A DNA stretch of 64,000 nt from Phascolarctos cinereus (GCF_002099425.1 NW_018344159.1:1860001-1924000), one strand, 5' to 3'. Shown: positions 11,105-22,816, counted from the stretch's first letter. Notes: generated by a model not told the origin, from the sequence alone. A program made the numbers and translations.

Positions 11105-11205
11105 TATATGCATATGTATATGTATATATATGCATATACATGTGTGTATGCATACATATATATATATGTATACATATACATGTGTGTGTATATATATATA
11201 CAATC
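11058..11205. repeat. Compound (TA)n(CA)n(TG)n microsatellite
   Basis: (TA)n, then (CA)n, mixed ATGCATATG steps, then TGTGTGTG and (TA)n again. Left and right halves are partly complementary, so cruciform formation is possible. It lies in the 3' UTR of the surrounding L1. Confidence 0.95.
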
Positions 11206-11990
11206 ATGTAAAGCATATTTCCAAATTAGTCATTTCAAGAAAGAAGAAGCAGATCAAAAGAAAAATGAAAATATTTAAAAAAGCAAAAAGTGTGTGTTTT
11301 GATTTACATTTAGACTTCACCATTTCTTTCTCTGAATGTGGATGACATTTTCCTTCATGAGTCCTTTGGGATTGTCTTGGATCATTGTATTGCTGACAAT
11401 AGCTAAGTCATTCATAGCTGATCATCGCACAACATTGCTGCTACTGTGTACAATATTCTGGTTCTGTTCACTTCATTCTGCATTAGTTCACATAAGTTCT
11501 TTCCAGGTTTGTCTGAAACCATCCTGCTCATCACTTCTTATAGCATAATAATTACATTCATATACCACAACTTGTTCAGCCATTCCCCAATTGAGCATTC
11601 CCTCAATTTCCATTCTTTAGCACTACAAAAAAGCTATTATGCATAATTTTGTACATGTAGGTCCTTTTCTCTTTTATAAAATCTTGTTGGGATACAGACC
11701 TAGTAATGGTGTTGTTGCATCAAAGGGTATCCACAGTTTGATTGCCCTTTCAGTATAGTTCCAAATTGCTCTCCAGAATGGTTGAATCAGTTCATAACTT
11801 CATTAACAGTGCATTAGTGTCCCAATTTTCCCACATTCCCTCCAACATTTATAGTTTTCCTTTTCTGTTGTATTAGCCAATCTAATAGGTGTGAGTTGGT
11901 ACCTCAGAGTTGTTTTAATTTGCATTTCTCTAATCAATAGTGATTTAGAGCATTTTCCCCTATGACTATAGATAGCCTTATCTTAGCACT

Positions 11991-12190
11991 GTCACTTGAC
12001 TTTTAGGAAAGCAAGTCATCTGAACCTCACTAGACTTCAGTTACCTCCTCTACCAAGTGAGGGGGCAGCATATTCCTCCATCCAAAGAGTAATATTAGGT
12101 TATCAATTAAAATTTTAGATACTAAAGACCTTGAAACTTGAGAAGCATGAATTATTCTTTTTAGTGGAACAAAGAGGTCCAATCTGTACC
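11991..12190 (+). repeat. Inverted copy of 10252-10450 inserted in L1
   Basis: The reverse complement of this stretch aligns with 10252-10450 at about 85% identity without large gaps. The flanking L1 is continuous across it (GACTATAGATAGCC on the left, TTGCTTGTTCATAGCC on the right), apart from roughly 15 L1 bases that appear lost. No A tail and no target duplication are visible. Confidence 0.75.
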
Positions 12191-12934
12191 CAAATTGCTT
12201 GTTCATAGCCTTTGGACATTTATCAACTGAGGAATGATTTATATTCTTATAAATTTGACTCAGTTCTCTATGGATTTGAGAAATGAGGCTTTTATTAGAG
12301 ATATTGCTGTAAAAATTGTTTCTCAGCATTCTGCTTTCCTTCTAATCTTGGTCACCTTGGTTTTGTTTGTGCAAACTCTTTAATTTAATATGATTAAAAT
12401 TATCTATTTTATATTTGTAACACTGTCTTTTGTTTGGTCATGAATTCTTCCCTTCTCCATAGAACTGATAGGCAAACTATTCCTTGCTGTCCTAGTTTAC
12501 TTATGGTATCATTCTTTATGTCTAATCATGTACCTATTTTGACCTTATCTTGGTATATGTTATATGATGTTAGCCTATACCTAGTTTCTGTCATACCGTT
12601 TTCCACTTTCTCGAAGTGGTTTTTGTCAAATAGTGAGTCCTTGTCCCAGAAGCTGGGGTCTTTGGGTTTATCAAACACTAGATTACTATGGTCATTTACT
12701 ACTGTGCTTTGTGTAAAGTGCTCACCTTCTAATAGGGAAGACAATAAGTAAATAACTCTATTCACATAAGTTGTATATGATGAAGGGCAAATTCAGGAAG
12801 GCCTCCTACAGAAGGTAGAATGTGAACTATCTTTTTCCATCTCTCTTTTGGGCCTCTAGATCTTTACTTATGCCATTCCTACTCCTGAAATGCACCTGTT
12901 CCTTCCTACCCCACTGCAGTGCATAGGACATTCC

Positions 12935-15782
12935 TCCCATTTTGTTTGCCAACTTTTCAAAACTGATAGGTGTGAGGCTAAACCCCTAAGTTGCTTTAAT
13001 TTGTGTTTCTCACATTAACTGGAGTATTTTTATGTGGTTGTTGAGAGTTTAGGTTTCTTCCTCTAAAAACTTCCTGTTTATTTTCTTTGACAATTCATCA
13101 ATTTAAGAATAGTTCTTATTATAAATTTGAATCAGTTCCTTTATGTCTTCACACATTTACATACATGCATATAAATTTATGTTTTCTAATGTGTCTAACA
13201 GAAATAAGTTAAATTTTTCCAAATGGCCCTTCAGCACTTACTGATTTATCATATGACTTTTTTACTATTTTTTATTATTTTTATAATAATTTATTTTTAT
13301 TATATTTAATTTAATTTATTATTATTGTTTTTAATGTTCTGGCCTCTTTGCCAATACTTTAAAAATATTTTTGCATCCTATGTTCATATGAAACCTTGGC
13401 TTACAATTTTATTTCTTTTTTATCTCCCTGGTTTAGGCATCAAGATCAAATTTGGATCACGCAAAGAGTTTGAAAAAGATCTATCTTTTCTTTTCCTATT
13501 TTTGTAGACAGTTTACAGAGTATTGAAAATTCTTTGTTTGAATGTTTGTTAGAATTTGCTTGTAAATCAATTTGATCCTTTTTGTCCTGTATTAATTCAT
13601 TTTGATCTTATTCAATTTATTTTCTTTTTTTGTGTTATTGGGCTTTGTTAAAAAATCTATTTCTTTTGTTGATCTGAGCATTTTTTAGTATTCATCCATT
13701 TCACTTAAACGCTCAGTTTTTGGCATGCAATTGGGTAACATAGTTTGTGATGGTTTCCCTTAGTTCATCTTCAATTATTGTGAATTTTGTTTCATTTTTG
13801 ATACAAAATTGATTTTTCTACTTTATTTTAATCAAGTAGCTATTTATCTATTTTATTAATTTTTTTTAAAAGATCTTACTTTGCCAATTCAATAATTTTT
13901 TTTCTTGGCTTTAAATTTTGTATGTATTTTCATTGGTTTTCAGAATTCTGCTTTGTTTAGTTGATGTTGTTTGATTTGTTGATTTTCCAAGGTTTTTTAA
14001 AGTTATATGTCCAATTCATTGATCTGATCTTTTTCCCTTTCGATGATGAAAATATTTGAAGCTTCCCCCTTAGCACTGCTTTAACATCATCCCTTAAGTT
14101 CTGGCATATTATCTCACTTTTGTCATTTTTTTTGATGAAATTTTCTCTGTTTCTGTAATTTATTCTTTGACCATCATTTCTTTATGATAAAATCATTGTG
14201 TCCAATGAATATTTAATGCTTTTTTCAAGCATCCCTTATCGAATATAATTTTTAATTCATTGTGGTAAACAAAGAATATGTGTACTATTTCTACTTTTCT
14301 GCATTTACTTGTAATGTTTTAGTGATCCAAAACATGGTCAATTTTTTAAAAATGTCATGCATTTTTATGTAAGCACCTTTCCATTCCCACTCAGAAATAT
14401 GTAAGCACCTTTATGTTCCCACTCAGTAATCGTTAGAGATGTATCATCTCTAATTTTTCTAGGTGTCAGTTTAAGTCCTTTTTCCTTTTCCTTATTAGAT
14501 TTGTCTGAAAGGGCTGCATTGAGCTCTCTTACTCATAACTCCACTATTTTTCCCTTCAGGTTAACTATTTTTCCTTCAAGTATTTAGATGGTATGCTGTT
14601 TGCACATATATATTAAATATTGGAATTAATTTGTTATCTGTGGTACCCTTTAGAATAATGTTTTCCCTATCTTTTTTTTTAAATTGCCTATTTTTACTGT
14701 AGTCTTGTCTGAAATAATGATTGTGAAGCCTGTTTTAAGCATATTAGAGTCTGTTTCAGCATTAAATCTTTTTCAATCTTTATTTTTAAGTATGTTTCAT
14801 GAAAACAACATACTTTTGGATTTGGATTTTTAATCTATTCTGCTATCATTTTCTTTTTTATGGTTGAGTTCATCACATTGAAGTTCACAGCTGATTATTA
14901 ATTGTATAAGTCCTTGCATTCCGTCCTCTTATCCTTTTTCCTCTCTTTGCTGCTGCCCCCTTTTCACAAAGAAGAAGGTGGTGAAAAAGGAGTTAACCTA
15001 ATACTTGTGATCTATAAATTATATCTATTTCAATTCTATTAATCCTATTCTCTTTCTCTTTCCTGGACTTTGATCACAGGTTTTTACATTCTTTCCTTTA
15101 ATCCTCCATTCGTGCTCTACCTTCCAATGTTAATTGGTTTTCTTTACGACTACTTCCTTACCTATCCTGTCCTTTTTTCTTCAATCCCCCTTTCTTTTCT
15201 TCTATTCCTTCTATTTTCTTGTGATGAATATTTTTCTATAGCATGACTTTTGTATGTGGATAACTACATGTGGATATCTGTGGGTGAATGTGTTTAATTT
15301 TCATTTGTCTAGTTCAGATGGAAATGAGGTTCACCCAATGCCCTCACTCTTCTCTTGATGTTTGTATGATTACCTCATGTGCCCCTATTATGTGAGATAG
15401 TTTTTTTCCCTTCTTTTTTTCCTTCCTCCCTTTCCCCCATAGTTTTTTTCCCTTCTTTTTTTCCTTCCTCCCTTTCCCCCATTCCTACCCAGTGTTTTCC
15501 TCTTACCTTCTCATTTCTTTCTGAGATTTTAAAAACAGTACAAAACCACCACTAGATCATTTGTTCTTTCTTATTTAACTATGATCTTTGAAGACATTTG
15601 AGTTTTAGGAGGACATTTCTGTGTTTCCCTTGTCCCCTGAGTTTGCATTTCAAAGGGTCTACTAAGTTCTTCTATTTTTATCAAGAGTCTTTGGAAGGCC
15701 TCTATTTCACTAAAAATCTATTTTCTGCCCTGTAGGATTATACTGAGGGTTTGCCTCCCACTGAGTTTTGGTGTAGCACTAT
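12935..15782 (-). mobile_element. L1 LINE, older copy covering much of ORF2
   Basis: 12940-13150 repeats the same L1 segment as 11810-12290 (GATAGGTGTGAGG, GACAATTCATCAATTTAAGA). Leftover ORF2 phrases follow in reverse order up to about 15780, where ..CCTGTAGGATTATACTGAGG.. corresponds to the ORF1 C-terminal region seen at about 4040. Highly decayed, no frame survives. Confidence 0.7.
15399..15482. repeat. Perfect 42-bp tandem duplication
   Basis: 15399-15440 and 15441-15482 are identical pyrimidine-rich units starting AGTTTTTTTCCC and ending TTTCCCCCAT. Perfect identity inside an old L1 implies a recent event. Confidence 0.95.
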
Positions 15783-16069
15783 CTGTTGTGAGATCAGGCC
15801 ACTTGGGTACTTTGCCTTCCACCTACCTTGGCTTGTCTCTACCCAGAGCTTCTGACAATCATTTTTGTGAAGTTCTGAAATGGATGGAAAACTTTGTATC
15901 TTGTTTTTTATTTTTTTTAATTATTGTTCCTTCTTGTGCAATTTCAGAGCTTTACTATAGTGTTGTGTGGGAAACAGGTTACTTTACATCCTAACATAAC
16001 ACAATCTTTGCACACTTCTTAGGTACCAATTGTCCAGTGAATTGATCTTAGTCTTGAAGGAATCCAGGG

Positions 16070-17490
16070 AAACTAAGAAGTGAATAGATTAGGTATAAGA
16101 CATACAGAAACAAACAAACAAACATAGTAGCATAGTGTTTGTTAAACCCATAGACTATAGTTACTGAGGAAAGGACTCATATTTGACAAAAACTGTCAGG
16201 AGAACTGGATAACAATCTGGCAGAAATTAGGTTTAGACTAACATCTCATGCCATATAGCAAGAAGAGCTACAAATGAGTACATGACTAAGATATTAAAAA
16301 GTCATATCATAAACAAATTAGAGGAGCAAGGAAGAAATTAACTTTGGATTTACAGATACAGAAAGAGTACATAACTAAATATATGATAGAGAAACTCACA
16401 AAAGATAAAAATGAAAAATCTGATTATGTAAAATTGAGTAGTTTTTGCAAAACAAATCTAATGAAATTAAAATGAGAAGAAAAATGTAAATGGGGGAAAG
16501 TCTCTGCAACAAGTTTCTTTGATAAAAGTTTCATTTCTAATATAGATAAGTAACTGATTCAAATTTATAAGAACCAAAGCCATAGCCCAATAAATAAATA
16601 GTTCAGATAAGAACAGGTGGTTTTTAAAGGAAGAAATCCAAGCTATCAGAAATCATATTAAAATGCTTTAAATTATTAAGGGTTAGAGAAATACAGTGTT
16701 GAGGTTTCATCTCACACTTATCAGACTGGCAAAGATGACAGAAGAGGAAAATAACACATATTGGAGGGACTATGAAAAACATGCACATTGGTACACTGTT
16801 GGTAGAGCTGTGAAATAAATGGTCTGGTCATTCTGGATAACAATTCAGAATCATGCCCAGAAAGTTATCAAACTGTGCATTCCCTTTGACCCAGCTATAT
16901 CATTGCTAGGTGTATACCCAAAAGAAATTAACAGAAGAGGAAAAGGATCTGTGAACAAAACTATTTATAGCAACTCTTTTCGTAGTAGCCAGAAATATAA
17001 AATTAAGGTGGTATCCTCCTATCGGGGAATGGCTAAACATATGAATAGGAATGTATATTTATATTGTATACATGCATTTGATTGTGAATGTAATGGAATT
17101 TTATTTTGCTATAAGAAATAATAAAAAGGACATTTTCAGAGGAAACTTAAAATCTTTGTGTACTTATACAGAGTAAAGTAAGCAGAGCAAGGAGAATAAT
17201 TTATACAACGATTACAACAGTATAAAAAAAAGCTTTAAAAGACTTTAAATCTCTGATCAAAAGTCAAGATAATGAAGATGAAATGCACCACCCACCTGCT
17301 GACAGAGAGATGAAGAAAGAGATTTGGATATTTTTGGACATGGCTAATGTCAGAATTTGTTTTGCTTGGTTATATACATATGTAAGGAGGGTTTAAACTT
17401 TTTTTCATAAAAATTGCTCATTGAGGGGTTGTGAGAGGGAAAGATGAATAAAACTACTTGTTATTTAGAAAATAAAAAATTGAAGCAAAA
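16070..17490 (+). mobile_element. L1 LINE, 3' portion (second 3'-UTR lineage)
   Basis: ORF2 C-terminal phrases (ATTTGACAAAAACTGTCAGG; CCAGCTATATCATTGCTAGG) lead into GGGGAATGGCTAAACATATG and a 3' UTR with CCACCCACCTGCTGACAGAG and TTTTTGGACATGGCTAATG. A poly(A)-like end lies near 17485. 5'-truncated and interrupted by many stops. Confidence 0.85.
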
Positions 17491-17494
17491 AAGA

Positions 17495-18160
17495 AAATAA
17501 GTGGCAGAAGTAAGGAGGGAATACATTCCAGGTATGAGGGACAGCCAGTACAAAGATACAGAGTCCATAGATAGAGTGGCATGTGTGAGGCACAGTAAGA
17601 AGGCTAGTGTCAGTGAATCATTGAGTATGTGGAAGTAAGTAAGGTGAAAGGAGACTAAAAAGGTAAGAAAGGCAAGAATATGAAGGGCTTAAGTGCCAAA
17701 GAAGGGACTTTATAGTTAATCCTGGATGTAATAGAGGACTTGGTGGCATAGTGGGTAGTGCACTGGGCCAGATCCAGAAAGACATGAATTCTAGTCTCAG
17801 ACACTTACAAGCTGTGTGATCTCAGGCAAGTCACTTAACGTCTGTTTACCTTAATTTCCTCAGCTGTAAAGTGGGGATAATAACCCTACCTATCTTCAGG
17901 GTTGTTGTGAAGATCAAATGAGATACTGTTTATAAAAATGTCCTGGCACATAATTGGCACTATATAAATGCTTATTTCCTCCAGCAGGGAACTTCTGGAA
18001 TATGGGAATAGCATTGTAAGCCAGTGCTTTAGGGAGATCACTTGGAAGTTGAATGGAGTGTGGATTGGAATTGAGAGAGGGACTTGAGGCAAAGAAATCA
18101 ACCAGAAGGCTATTGCAATACTCTAGGCATGAGGTGATGAGAGCTTTGGGAGGGGAGAGG
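17495..18160 (-). mobile_element. L2 LINE, interrupted by MIR
   Basis: Reverse-strand L2: CATTCCAGGTATGAGGGACA, GAAGGGCTTAAGTGCCAAAG, then after the MIR GGCTATTGCAATACTCTAGG. The two pieces 17495-17739 and 17976-18160 are consecutive in L2. Confidence 0.82.
17740..17975 (+). mobile_element. MIR/THER1 SINE inside L2
   Basis: Head GGTGGCATAGTGGGTAGTGC, CORE TTAATTTCCTCAGCTGTAAA, 3' end CTGGCACATAATTGGCACTA, ATAAATGCTTATTTC. Possible short target duplication AGAGGACTT / AGGGAACTT. Confidence 0.88.
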
Positions 18161-18197
18161 AAGGAGACATATATGAAAGATATATATATATATATAT

Positions 18198-18402
18198 AGT
18201 TTCAGTGTCATGGAATCATTTGGCAATCTGGTAAAACCCATGAACTGTTCTGTCAAAATAATATCTTTAAATACATAAAATAAAATGGGATTATAAAATA
18301 AACCAGTTATACTGACATAGGTACATATTTATGTGTGTATATGTAAAAAATATGTAAAAAGATATGTAAAAACAAGTTTATGTGTCCTGGGTTCAGAACC
18401 TG
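18198..18402 (-). mobile_element. hAT-like MITE
   Basis: Same family as 27151 and 31707: TCATGGAATCATTTGGCAAT, TAAATACATAAAATAAAATG, ending CCTGGGTTCAGAACCTG. The left end is eroded by an adjoining (AT)n run. Confidence 0.65.
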
Positions 18403-18689
18403 TGGTCTATACTCAGCCCACAGTATCCAGCAGAGTTATTTAGGAGATAAGAAGAGAGATGCTATATAGGGGAAAATAGTATTCAGAGTCAGATCCCTCT
18501 GTCCATGATTATAAATAATAAGAAATATATCAAGTTGTAGGAATGAATGCAAATCTAAAGTCATTTTGTCTACAGTTAAAAAAAAACATTTTAGAACCAT
18601 TTTAGATGACCCTATATAACTTGAGTATTAGATATTTGGTTACTTGGAAATACACTGAATTAAAACACACACACACACACATGATGGGA

Positions 18690-18920
18690 GTGAACTGGAG
18701 TACAGGGGTGATTCACTGGAATGTGCATAATTATGCCCTGCTTGATCCCAGTCCAAGAGACCACACAGAAACATTTGTTGCCTTCTTCTGGCTGCATATG
18801 AATCAGCATGGAATTGTTTGCATTGCATAATTATGAAGCGTTCTACAACTGACATTTGAGGTAGAAGAGCTGATGGCTTAGGGATTTGCAATGGGAGCTA
18901 ATGAAAAATTCCCTAGCTGG
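18690..18920. promoter_or_regulatory. Candidate non-repetitive regulatory element
   Basis: A stretch outside any repeat I recognise contains the 12-mer TGCATAATTATG twice, at 18724-18735 and 18824-18835, exactly 100 bp apart. Its core CATAATTATG is a perfect palindrome with a TAATTA homeodomain site. The second copy is preceded by TTTGCATTGCATAA, which is POU-like. It starts just after a (CA)n run. Regulatory function is inference. Confidence 0.35.
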
Positions 18921-19795
18921 TTGTTGAGCCAGAAGTCAGTGAGTATGTAAAAGGAGTGACCATTTCTTGTACCTCTTATGTTTGACTTCAAAATATGACT
19001 TGGATACCTCTGTTGCTTTATGTTATTTTCTTCTTGACCTTGGACAAACTCTGCTTTCTACGTTATTTGAGTAAATGCTTTTGACAAGATCAAATTGAAC
19101 CTAGTAGCCGATTCTTAATGAGAAGCAAACTGATGAGGGCTCAAGGGCTACAATAGTAGGAGTAACCACCCACAGGGTTGTCCTTGGAACTTTGAAAATA
19201 GTCAGCTGCCCTCTAGGACACTTCCCCAGTATTGAACTGATTCCAAGAATTGGGTGGAGGGTAGGGACAGCTGCCTTATTTCCCACTCATCTTTCATTAA
19301 CTATAAGTACATGGATTCTTCTGCCTCTTTGTATTTTTTTTATGATTTTAGGTCAATGAGTATGCCAATATAGAAGTGTTCTGGTCTTGTGAGTTCAGAA
19401 AGGTCTGAATGTCTTAGGAAGCATGTGAGGTAGCAGCTGCAAAAGCAATGTCTGATGGCAAAGGAAGCATCTTCATTGGGTGTGGGAGTGGAGAGAGACA
19501 CTGAGGTCAGATGGATACAGAAAGTCAATCACCCAAGGAAGGGGATTTCCAGGGATCATGACCTATTATGATGGAAATGACTGCTAGAAGGATTAGCCCT
19601 GAAAAGGAGGCTATGTAAAAAGGAAATCCAGGCCATAGACTACTAGGAGTTGGGAATTGCCTTTTGTCACATGTGTATCATACATTTTTGTCTCATTAAT
19701 ATCGTGCTTTAAATTTGAGAATACTCTTCTGATGAATGTTTTGTGTATTTGTGAGATGGTGTGTGTGTTCCTGATTTTTTTGGGGGAGAATTTTT
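18921..19795. other. No recognised feature
   Basis: Non-repetitive by eye, no convincing coding frame. Confidence 0.4.
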
Positions 19796-20050
19796 TGTTG
19801 TTCAGTCATTTTCAGTTGTGTCCAAGTATTCATGACCCATTTGGTTTTTTCTTTTTTTTTGACAAAGATACTGGAGTGGTTTGCCATTTCCTTCTCCAGC
19901 TCATTTTAAAGATGAGGAAACAGAGGCAAACAGGGTTAAGTGACTTACCCAGGGGCACAGAGCTAGTAAGCATCTGAGGCTGGATTTGAAGTCAAGAAAA
20001 TGACTCTTCCTGACTTTAGGTCTGGCACTCTGTCTAATGTACTCACCTAG
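19796..20050 (-). mobile_element. MAR1-type CORE-SINE
   Basis: TTGTTGTTCAGTCATTTTCA tail, ATACTGGAGTGGTTTGCCAT, CTCATTTTAAAGATGAGGAA and GAGCTAGTAAGCATCTGAGG. The head end is worn. Confidence 0.9.
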
Positions 20051-20294
20051 ATGGTATTTTATACCAATTACTTTTGCTATGCCATTCGAAGAAATGGTTT
20101 CGATAAGAACTAATTGAATTTACTAGGTTATTGATAATGAAAAAACCACACTAGAGTAGGCTCAGAAACTACAGTAATAGAAGTAGCCACCTTCAGTTAC
20201 CCCTAGATTCTGAAAGTAGTCACCCGTAAGCTAGAGTGCTCAACGTCTTGGTGAAAGTGTGATTTGGAGAAGTCATTTAGAAGGGGGTATTATA

Positions 20295-20395
20295 CAGTGT
20301 GTGTCCCAAAAGTCTTAATGCAGTTTTAAGCTCTTAAAGATTAAAGTTCAAGTTCTTAAATCTTAAAACTACAATAAGACTATTGAGACACCCTG
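20295..20395. mobile_element. Palindromic Tc1/mariner-type MITE
   Basis: A 101-bp element with nearly full-length inverted halves. The left end is CAGTGTGTGTCCCAAAAGTC and the right end (reverse complement) is CAGGGTGTCTCAATAGTCTT. TA dinucleotides flank it at 20293-20294 and 20396-20397. It has no coding capacity and would fold into a hairpin if transcribed. Confidence 0.85.
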
Positions 20396-20609
20396 TATAT
20401 GTATGCTTATTGCCCTTTTAAAACTATTTAAAGACAACAAAATTTTATTTTATAAACCTAAGCTAATTGTAAAAATGAATAAAATTGAGTGCTTTCAAAT
20501 ATCTAGGTTAGTCAATTAACGAGGGATGGGTTGTCTGGGCCCTTCCCTAAGATGAAGATTCTTGGAAGAATTCACTAATGGGAGAAGGACCCCATAGGCA
20601 CATTTTATA

Positions 20610-21262
20610 TAACTAGTAATTGGTCTCCCTGCTTAAGTCTTTTTCTGCTCTCATCTATCCTACACATTATTTCCAAGGTGGTTTTCCTCAAATGGAGATT
20701 TGATTATGACTCCCATGCTTTTCTGTTGCTTAAATAAAGGATAAAATATAAACTCCTCTGCTTAGTTTTTAAATCCTTTCATAATCTGACCCCAACCTAT
20801 CTTTCTAAACTTAGAAATTATCCCCTCTCTTACTCTCTGTGATCCAGCTTAACAGGCCTCCTCTCTGTTCCTCACAAATCACACTCCATTTCCTACCTCC
20901 ATACCTTTGTATTAGTTGTCCCCCATTCCTAGAATGTACTCCCTCATTACCTTTGCCCTATAGAATCTCTATCTTCTTCTAAAATGCAGCTCAAGTACAA
21001 TGTTCAGAATGAAACCTTTCCTGATCTCCCAAATTGCTAATGCCTTCTCTCCTGAACTGTCTTGTATTTAACCTCTTTGAATGTCTTTATATTTATTCGC
21101 CTTATGTTTATACTGTGTATGTTTTTATATGTACTTCTTTTCTCCCTAATTAATAAGTTCCTTGTGAGTAGAGATTATTTCATTCTTTATGCTAGCATCC
21201 CTAGTGCCCAGCATAATGCATGGTACGGAGTAGGTGGTTTATAAATACTTGATTGATGGATT
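20610..21262 (+). mobile_element. L2 LINE 3' portion
   Basis: Sense-strand L2 phrases: CTTTCATAATCTGACCCCAA, CCCCCATTCCTAGAATGTAC, AAACCTTTCCTGATCTCCCA, AATAAGTTCCTTGTGAGTAG, ending TTTATAAATACTTGATTGAT. 5'-truncated; stops throughout. Confidence 0.88.
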
Positions 21263-22224
21263 TTGGAGTCTGCTTGTTTCATTTTCCTAACAGAAATATG
21301 ACAGCTTATTTTGCATGCTCTAAAGTTAGGTGAATCATGATATAGCAGAGATTGAGAAAATTCATTTTGTTCCCATCAGTGCAAATATCAAGCTTTATTC
21401 CCCAGAGTTTTTACTTTAGAAATAAAAATGTGCATTTTTACACTCTCTGGAATTCAGGCTAAGAACAAAGAATTTTCTTTCAATTATTTCCAGGACGAAA
21501 GGATTTTGAATATTAATACTGAATTATAACCAGATGGAAAAATGTTCTCTGTTTCTCAAACTTGTCTGCCCAAGATTCAGGGAAAAGAAAATTGTATCTG
21601 TTTTGAATTCTGAAAGACATTGAATATTAAGGAGAAAATAAAGATGGCACTATCGATGGTACCTTATAAGCCCTTCTTGCAGTGTTTGTGCTTTTCAGTG
21701 GTGAACACATTTCCTATTATTTAAGCAAGAACAGATAGGTAGAGTCACTGGAATTTCCATTTCTTTTAATTTTCAAAAGAGTCTCACTTCATCTCGTGTT
21801 TTAAAGATATAAGCTTTTTTAGTGGCTTATTATTTAGAGTTCATCTAATTTTCAGCTGTGCTGACACTGTTCCATCTTTGCTATCAGCACAAAACCTTAG
21901 AAAGATGAAGATATCAGAAAAGAAAAAAAATGCTTTGTCTTATTGCCTTGTTTTTATTTGGCATTGATTGCTAGACTAGATGCTTTAACCAACCTACTCT
22001 GATTGGCCAGCAATAGCTCCCAGCCCAAGCCTCACTTGGTTATTGTTTGGGTTTTGATGTGTGAGTATACATAGTAATTGTTTCTGTTCTGGTTAGAAAC
22101 CCTGACGGTGTTTCCCTCCAGACTGATTTTTTTTTTTTTTGACTAGGAAAAGAGGCCATTTTTGGGGCCTTATTTCTTACCTAGCTTTAATGGGCATTGC
22201 TTCAGACAAACTGAGACCTAGGAA
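21263..22224. other. No recognised feature
   Basis: Non-coding, AT-rich; no repeat I can name. Confidence 0.4.
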
Positions 22225-22440
22225 AGACCTTAGCTTAAAAAGGCCAAGGTCTTCCACTGCACACAGGGCTATATCCAATCATCCTGATGTATATCTTGCC
22301 ACTAGATCCAGATGGCTCCATAGGAGAGAGTGAGTTTGCACGGCCCTGCCTCACTTAATTCCAATTCACTTGCAAGTCAAGACACTACCTTCCTGATGTC
22401 ATTGGTCCTCTTCAAGAATGAAGAGAACAGTTTTACACAA
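22225..22440 (+). mobile_element. Long unclassified marsupial repeat, 3' end
   Basis: CCAATCATCCTGATGTATATCTTGCC, CAGATGGCTCCATAGGAGAG, CCTGCCTCACTTAATTCCAA and TCCTCTTCAAGAATGAAGAG match the complement of 39.29-39.45 kb. I recognise it as a common marsupial interspersed repeat but cannot give it a class with certainty. Confidence 0.65.
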
Positions 22441-22816
22441 TTTTAGAAACCACAATTTTAGAAGGAAAAAAAGCCATTTTGCCTTAGACCTCCACTATGG
22501 AATCAAGCTTGGACTTGGTGTAAAGCAGAAGGTGGGAGTGGTTCAATTTGGCAACAAAAAAATTTAATTGATCTTTGTGTCACTGAAATCTACCAAAGAC
22601 CTGAGTAACTGTCTTTAAGTTGGAAAACTGTAAGAGCCCCAACTGCTTCCTTTGTGTTGGGTATCACTGTGTTTACTTGAATATTTTTCTTAACTTTCTC
22701 ATATTTTCATTTAGAAGAGGTGGGGGTTGGTGGAAGTACAGAATAATGGGAATATCTGGGCCCTAGTCTTTTGTACTCTTCATTAACCTTGGAGCTTCTC
22801 ATTTATGTTTAATAAA
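22441..22816. other. No recognised feature
   Basis: Non-coding; nothing recognisable. Confidence 0.4.

Larger units (their letters stand above)
10924..12716 (-). mobile_element. L1 LINE, 5'-truncated 3' portion
   Basis: Right to left it shows the ORF2 C-terminal region (..TTTTTGTCAAATAGTGAGTCC.. at about 12625), the 3' part common to marsupial L1 (TTGTTCAGCCATTCCCCAAT at about 11570; GGATACAGACCTAGTAATGG at about 11690) and a 3' UTR to 10924. It is interrupted by the microsatellite at 11058-11205 and the inverted patch at 11991-12190. It sits inside an L2 copy. Confidence 0.88.
10797..12835 (-). mobile_element. L2 LINE 3' end, split by an L1
   Basis: The left piece 10797-10923 (..GAAGTGCTTACTATTTGCCAG.., GGGGATACAAAGAAAGG) and right piece 12717-12835 (CTTCTAATAGGGAAGACAAT, AGGAAGGCCTCCTACAGAAG) are consecutive parts of one reverse-strand L2. 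Both junctions carry AGTGCTCA (10912-10919 and 12717-12724), the target duplication of the intervening L1. Confidence 0.8.

Noticed and set aside
10972-11278. Tyr/Ile-rich repetitive frames on both strands
   Set aside because: They read through the (TA)n(CA)n microsatellite.
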